Assembly: GCF_000372725.1 (NCBI RefSeq)
Contig: NW_005201392.1
Coordinates: forward strand, 477,094 to 541,093
Length of the DNA: 64,000 bases
Origin: Emiliania huxleyi CCMP1516
Taxonomy: Eukaryota > Haptophyta > Isochrysidales > Noelaerhabdaceae
Direction of reading: 5' to 3'
In this document: in pieces, positions 59,317 to 64,000 of the stretch
Layout: each line of letters starts with the position of its first letter
How positions within the stretch are numbered: position 1 is the first letter of the stretch
The notes under the pieces: model-generated
Seen by the model: only the letters and a program-made list of their open reading frames with translations
Database searches by the model: none
What the model was told of the DNA's origin: nothing
Made by a program: the position numbers and the translations under genes

Positions 59317-60133
59317 CCCCCACACGAACAAATAGCAAAATATGTTCGTAAGAGCTACATACACTGAAAATCCGAATACCGTGCACGAACTGCGTGATCT
59401 GGGCCGGGCAAGCCTTCAGCTGGTGCCAAGACATTCGTAAAATTGAAGCCAAGAACGTCCGCCAAATCCGTGCTTTCGGAGCAACTGAGGGAAAGCCGCT
59501 GATCGAGCCCAGCGTGCCCGCGGCCGCCTCCCGCGCAGCACCGCCGCTGAGGACGACACGCTGCGGAATCGGATCGAGCCCATGGAGGAGAAGGGTGCAG
59601 TCGGCGAATCGGAGGAGGAGGAGGAGGGCGCAGTCGTCGACATTGGCGTGTCTGACTCAGAGGAGGAGTTGGAGGTGCAGCCATGGGTGCTCCGGCAACC
59701 TAACCTGATCCAGAAGCTCGCCGACGTTGTCACTCAACGTGCGTCATGCGTGATCGAGCTTGAGGGAGGAGCTCAGCTAACGATTCGGCCGGCCACCCAA
59801 CGCCGCCGCCCATGCCCGCCACCCACAAAGCGCCTGCTCTACTATCCCGTACCACCCGCTCCACTTTCCACGGATCATGCCCGTGATAGCACCAACCAAT
59901 CACTGCCGCCGTCCTGGTTTTGAACGTGGCAGCTAGACTCTAGGAACTCGGTTGTGACCCCCCTGAGTGAGGAGCAGGAGAGAGAGCTTTTGTGGTGTTC
60001 GTGTACGCAAAAACTACGGGTATGTTCGTAAGAGCTACATACACTAAAAAAAAAAGGACACTGAGAGAGAAGTACGAGAGAGAAGTACGACACTGCGGAA
60101 TCGACCCTATCAAGTGCTCAAGTGCTCAAGGGG
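59317..60133 (+). repeat. Large dispersed repeat family, copy 3
   Basis: The body matches copy 2 closely, including the conserved SDSEEELEVQPWVLRQPNLI frame, and shares both ends with copy 1. It is bracketed by TATGTTCGTAAGAGCTACAT (59341-59366 and 60020-60045), a ~25-bp direct repeat absent from the other copies. A run of ten A follows the right one. Confidence 0.8.
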
Positions 60134-60297
60134 CATTAAACCTTTTTTTTTCAGCGTGTCTGCTGATCTCGTCCAGCAAAAACACAACCGCTCCCAAGAC
60201 GCACAAGCAGGACACGCTGCTGACCTGGGCCGCTCGTCACGGGCAAGCCGAGGCTCACACGTATCCGTCACTAGCAGTGCCACTGACTCTGCGCAAG

Positions 60298-62822
60298 ATG
60301 CCATCAACGTGCAGCCGTCGTCGGCGACGACCATCAGGGTTGCTGCTCCTCACAGCCTCGCCATTCTCGCTCGCGCTCGCCGCGGTGAGCGCTCGCAATG
60401 GTGGCCTGCCGGCACCAACCTACTCCCTTCACGACGCCGCTGCAGCTGGCGACATGAGCGCGGTCGACCTGCTCCTCAGCGCTGGCCTCTCGAGCAACGA
60501 GCTCAACGCCAGGCGAAGCACACCGCTGCACATTGCAGCCCTGAAAGGACACCGCGAGATTGCAGCGCTGCTGCTGGCGCACGGCGCTGACCCGAACGCC
60601 GCCAATATGGGCGGCAGCACGCCGCTCCATGCCGCCGTTGAGATGGGCCAGCACGAGCTCGCAGAGTTGCTCGTTTCAAGCGGTGCAGACGCCTCCTCGC
60701 CGTCAGGCCTGCTGTCGCCCGAAAGTGCAGCCCCTCGCATGATCGCAGCGACCGGTCCGTGGGGTGGTGCCTAGGTGAGGGGTCACAGCCGCTCAAGATG
60801 GCCCTCGGCCAAGGGGATGCCGGCATGCTCGCTCCGCCCTCCTGCGCGGCGGCGCTCTCTCCACGCCTCTCTTGTGATTGTGTGCACGGCTGTCCTGGTC
60901 AGGCATGCTCTGCGCCCTCCTGGGCGGCGGCGCAGCCCTCGACGGTGAGACGGTGCAGGCCGCCTTTTGGACGGCGGCGCGGCTGGCCGAGCAGACGGCC
61001 GACGGCGGGCTGCTGCCGGAGGAGGTGCCTCGGCTGCTGCACCACGTGTTCGACGCGGACTTCGCGCACCTGCAGGGGCGGCGGCGCTTGACGTACAACG
61101 TCACCTGCCGGCAGCCCGCCGAGCACGCGCCAAAGACGCGCTCGGAACATGAGCCGGGGTTGCGGCGCCCGCGGAGACCGAGGGAGCTTGCACCAAGCTG
61201 CCACGAACCTTCTCACCTTCCTGCAGGTACCTGCGTCGTCGGCGAGGAGCTGCTCGGAGGAGGAGGAACCTCCCCTGAGAATTCTCGGAACCTCCCTACA
61301 GGTACGGCGTCGTGGACGAGGAGCTGCTCGCCGTGCCGCTGCGGGAGGGGCGCGCGTGCGTTGGCGGCGCGTGTTGCGAGGCGTGCTCTCGCCGCGCACC
61401 TCCTTCCCTCCCAGCTTCACCTCTCTCGGGGCAGCGCCCCGCCTGCGGCGCCGTGCCCGCTCACGAGCTCAACCATATGATTCATCGACCAAGCTTGGCC
61501 CTCTGACTATTGCACTTTGTCTGTATGCCTTCCCCTGTGACGCCACACAACGCCTCGTGTGTAAAAATGCCCCGTGTGTTCCGCGAGTGCGTGCGCCCCG
61601 TCATCCGTGTGAGCACGTGTGTAACGCTGACTGACTGCTTGGGGGCTCGTAGGTGTGCTCACGGGTCACCTTCGACTCGCTGTGCACGCCCGAGGAGGCG
61701 GACGCCTTCCGGCAGGAGCTGGAGGTGGTCTGGTGCGCCAGCGACCGTGCCTCGTTCCATAGTAGCGTACTCGCCCTTGCGTGCCCCCTCAGCCCCCACG
61801 ACCCTCGCGAGTCCAGAGAGAGATGGAGCCGGCGGCTGTGGTCTCTAGAGTGCGCCGGCCCGTGCTGTTTGCAGGCCGGACGACACGGGCCACCAGTTCA
61901 GCCTCTCCAAGTGCGCGTTCCGCGACGTGCGCACGTCGCTCCTCTTCGTGCGGCTCGTCGAGCGGATGCGCCGCTCCATTGCGCACGAGTTTGGGCTGCC
62001 TCTCTCCACCGTCACGCCGCTGCAGACCTTCGTCTCCTTCTTCGAGGGACGGGGCGCCCAGCAGGGTGCGTGACGCGACACACAGAGAGACAGGGCGCAG
62101 GGAGCGTCAGAGACGCGTCGGACCTGGCGCCCACACGTCGCGAGACGCACCCCTCTGGCGCCGACTCGCCGACCTGCAGGTAGTAGTGGTAGTGGCAGGC
62201 AACCTTACTTCCGTGATCGGACCCCTCTCCACGCACCACGCCGACCTGCAGGTGGGCTGCACTCAGACGAGAGCACCTTCCCCGAGTTCCACTACTCGGC
62301 CGTCCTCTACCTCTCCACGCAGGGCGACGACTTTGAGGGCGGCACCTTCTCGTGGAGCGACCCGCCCGAGGCAGCCCCGCCCGAGGGGCAGCCTCGCCGC
62401 CACGTGAGGAGGCGGCGTGTCTCTTCACACTGCGGGGCCGAGTGAGTTAGGCGCCGGGCGGGCCGCGCGTCGCCACGCCCCTCGCGCCCAGCAAAGGCGC
62501 CGCCGTCGTCTTCTCTAGTGGCTGGGAGAACATGCACGAGGCGGAACCCCGCTCCCGGTCGGGCCGGCGCCGCCATGAAGCTGCCCCGAGTCTTGTCGGA
62601 ACCTTCCTGTAGGTGGAGCCCCTCCGGTCAGGCAGGCGATTCGCCGTGCCCTCCTTTTTCACGACGCTGCCCGGCGGGCCACCAGCCGAGGCGACGGTGC
62701 CCACCGAGCCGCGCGCGGTCGCGGACGAGCTCTGGCGGACGCTGCTGGCGCCGCAGACGGCGGCAGACCCAAAGGGATTTTTCCTCAAGTGGCACGGCCT
62801 GCTGGCGCCAGGGCACGCGTGA
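60298..62822 (+). CDS. Ankyrin-repeat / 2OG-Fe(II) oxygenase (prolyl-hydroxylase-like) fusion
   Basis: Exon 1 (ATG 60298) has a hydrophobic N-terminus (SGLLLLTASPFSLALAAVSA), then ankyrin repeats (RSTPLHIAALKGHREIAALL; GSTPLHAAVEMGQHELAELL). Two GC-AG introns (60707-60774 and 60823-60902) join it in frame to GEGSQPLKMALGQGDAGML and CALLGGGAALDGETVQAAFW, so this is one gene. Later exons encode VTFDSLCTPEEADAFRQELE and CAFRDVRTSLLFVRLVERMR. Then come the first iron-binding pair in LHSDESTFPEFHYSAVLYLS, DFEGGTFSW, and the distal His and Arg in SGWENMHEVEPLRSGRRFAV. The stop is at 62822. The intron 60823-60902 copies ~30 bp of its next exon. Exons between 61130 and 62250 are only approximate. Probably a secretory-pathway or membrane hydroxylase; the substrate is unknown. 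Confidence 0.65.
60823..60902 (+). repeat. Intron in ankyrin-2OG gene that duplicates the next exon start
   Basis: An 80-bp GC-AG intron starts GCATGCTCGCTCCGCCCTCC. The next exon starts GCATGCTCTGCGCCCTCCTG and stays similar for about 30 bases. The frame is restored on splicing (GDA|GMLCALL). Confidence 0.7.
61227..61301 (+). repeat. Intron in ankyrin-2OG gene with duplicated acceptor and exon start
   Basis: CAG plus GTACCTGCGTCGTCGGCGAG is followed 75 bp later by CAG plus GTACGGCGTCGTGGACGAGG, the start of the exon encoding YGVVDEELLAVPL. GGAACCTCCC units fill the space. Confidence 0.65.
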
Positions 62823-63375
62823 GAAAGAAGGGGGCGCACCCCGAAACAGCGTGCCAAACAGCGTGCTACTGTGTTGAGTGCTGGAGGCGCCCCTGATGCC
62901 ACTGGACTCGATCCGAGCCGGCGGCGCTTTCGTCCGGGCCCACGGTCGGCACGCCATCTCGATTTCCACTCGCCCGACGCGCTCAGTCTCAGCTGACGGC
63001 TGCCGCAAGAGCGGCTGGCTAACGACAGCGTCTTGCCGGTTGTCGGATGGGAGAGTACAGAACGTCTGGAGTGTAACTGTGTACGTGAGATCGGTCTTGG
63101 TAACAAGCACAGTGTGTCTATCGAAGCGATGCACTCGTTTCCGTTGCCTTCGAGCTTGACACAGAGCTCAGCGCGCCCCGCAAAACAGGAAGAAGCCGTC
63201 CGGCAAGAAGAGCTCGATAGGGAGCGAGAACCGTTAGAGGTGCTCCGGGAGGTATCAGGTCTCCGTCACGACACGGTAAGATCGCCCCAACAATGACCGC
63301 GAAGACGTCGGATCTCGTTGAGATATCTGCTCTTCCGACCCGGCAGCATCTCAGAGAGGTGCACAAAGGCTACGA
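62823..63375. other. Intergenic region, no gene seen
   Basis: This is less GC-rich than its neighbours. Open frames are short and unlike any family I know. A first exon of the next ankyrin gene may lie near 63293-63370 (MTAKTSDLVEISALPTRQHL), but the join is not clear. Confidence 0.4.
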
Positions 63376-64000
63376 GTGCTCCGCCTGCTGCGGGCGGGCG
63401 CGGATACGAAGCTGCGCACTACGGACGGCAAAATCGCGCTGCAGTGGGCCAAGGAGCGGGGCCACGCCGAATGCGTCGAGGTCTTGGCTGAGGCGGCGGC
63501 GGCTGCAGACGGCCGAGCGGGGCCGGGCGGCGCTTCCTCGAGCGCGGCAGCGGCAGCTGTGGACGCGCCGCTGCTCGGCCAGCGAGTCGAGCTCGGCGGG
63601 CTCTCCTCCCGCCCAGAGCTAAACGGGATGCGGGGCGTGGCTCGGAGCTTTGAGGGCGGACGGTACGTTGTGGCGCTCGAGGGCGGCGGCGAGAGTGTGC
63701 GGGTGCGGCCGGGTAATCTGTCGCCAGCGGTGTCAAGGGGTGGCGTGCCAGTCTCCGATGCGGTTGTGGCAGCGGCTGACCGAGGCGATGAGGCGGCGGT
63801 GCTGGCGTGGCTCGAGGTCGGCGGGCGGGTCAACGCGACGTGCGAGAGAGGTGCGGTGAGCGGCATCACGCTGCTGATGGGCGGCGCGCGCAGCGGCCAC
63901 GAGCGGGTGGTCGACCTGCTGATACGGCGCGGCGCTGACATCAACCTGCAGAACAGCGTCGGCGTCACCGCGCTGATGAACGCCGCCTTCAAAGGCTACG
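63376..64000 (+). CDS. Ankyrin-repeat protein, cut by the window end
   Basis: The frame is open from about 63376 to the last base. It begins in an ankyrin repeat (LRLLRAGADTKLRTTDGKIA), then LQWAKERGHAECVEVLAEAA and an Ala-rich spacer. A small beta-type module follows (LGGLSSRPELNGMRGVARSF ... YVVALEGGGESVRVRPGNLS), similar to the GLxxRPELNG modules often found beside ankyrin or MYND domains in algae. More ankyrin repeats come next (VVAAADRGDEAAVLAWLEVG; GITLLMGGARSGHERVVDLL) up to ALMNAAFKGY at the edge. The start and any 5' exon are not established. Confidence 0.6.
   Translation, partial: MLRLLRAGADTKLRTTDGKIALQWAKERGHAECVEVLAEAAAAADGRAGPGGASSSAAAAAVDAPLLGQRVELGGLSSRPELNGMRGVARSFEGGRYVVALEGGGESVRVRPGNLSPAVSRGGVPVSDAVVAAADRGDEAAVLAWLEVGGRVNATCERGAVSGITLLMGGARSGHERVVDLLIRRGADINLQNSVGVTALMNAAFKGY

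Noticed and set aside
1-64000. tRNA or rRNA genes
   Set aside because: I saw no cloverleaf with A- and B-box motifs and no rRNA-like sequence by eye; a covariance-model scan would be needed to exclude short or intron-containing tRNAs.

Overview
The window is nuclear DNA of a GC-rich eukaryotic alga. Genes are interrupted by many short introns, reading frames are rich in Ala/Gly/Arg/Pro, and there is no operon layout. The products are eukaryotic: condensin, DENN, cullin, UBE2O, PCIF1, TRM1 and a U1A/U2B''-type RRM protein. Many introns start with GC rather than GT. That, with the overall composition, suggests a haptophyte such as Emiliania/Gephyrocapsa or a prymnesialean, with a pelagophyte as the main alternative. 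This placement is inference; no rRNA or plastid marker is present.

Layout, left to right. 1-4.1 kb: a secreted Cys-rich 2OG-oxygenase-like gene and dispersed repeats. 4.1-8.7 kb: a divergent pair, a BTB/BACK protein (-) and a RING-cullin-BSD fusion (+). 10-15 kb: a sulfotransferase-like gene (+) and a condensin D2-like HEAT protein (-). 16.6-20.8 kb: a DENN protein with an internal PDZ-like domain. 21.2-23.1 kb (-): a pseudo-receiver/IQ/TIR protein. 24.3-25.8 kb: an RRM protein split by a 100-N gap with a false-duplication signature. 26.5-28.6 kb: a glycosyltransferase-like gene. 28.7-34.6 kb: a 374-bp MITE, a small RING gene, and a 4.77-kb LTR element inserted at the RING gene's 5' side. 35.2-38.5 kb: a PCIF1-like cap methyltransferase. 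38.6-43.3 kb: a repeat-rich mosaic with a DUF1415 gene and 3' fragments of ZIP-transporter and TRM1 genes. 43.6-51.2 kb: an RRM-like gene (-), a secreted LRR protein and a UBE2O-like E2. 52-64 kb: an ERI1-like exonuclease (-), an IPNS-like 2OG oxygenase, an ART-ankyrin protein (-), an ankyrin-2OG oxygenase fusion and a second ankyrin gene cut by the window end.

The genes do not form one pathway. Ubiquitin signalling is well represented (BTB/BACK, RING-cullin, small RING, UBE2O), as are RNA modification and decay (PCIF1, TRM1 fragment, ERI1, RRM proteins), 2OG oxygenases (three) and ankyrin proteins (three).

The most unusual signal is intron origin. Two introns, in the DENN and PCIF1 genes, are copies of one ~160-bp introner with 8-10 bp target duplications that supply the splice sites. 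At least seven other introns begin with a 21-30 bp copy of the first bases of the exon that follows them, usually joined to a short tandem repeat. Several architectures also look new to me: RING-cullin-BSD, pseudoREC-IQ-TIR, DENN+PDZ, ankyrin-2OG and acylated ART-ankyrin. All exon boundaries are read by eye from splice signals and frame; no transcript evidence was available.
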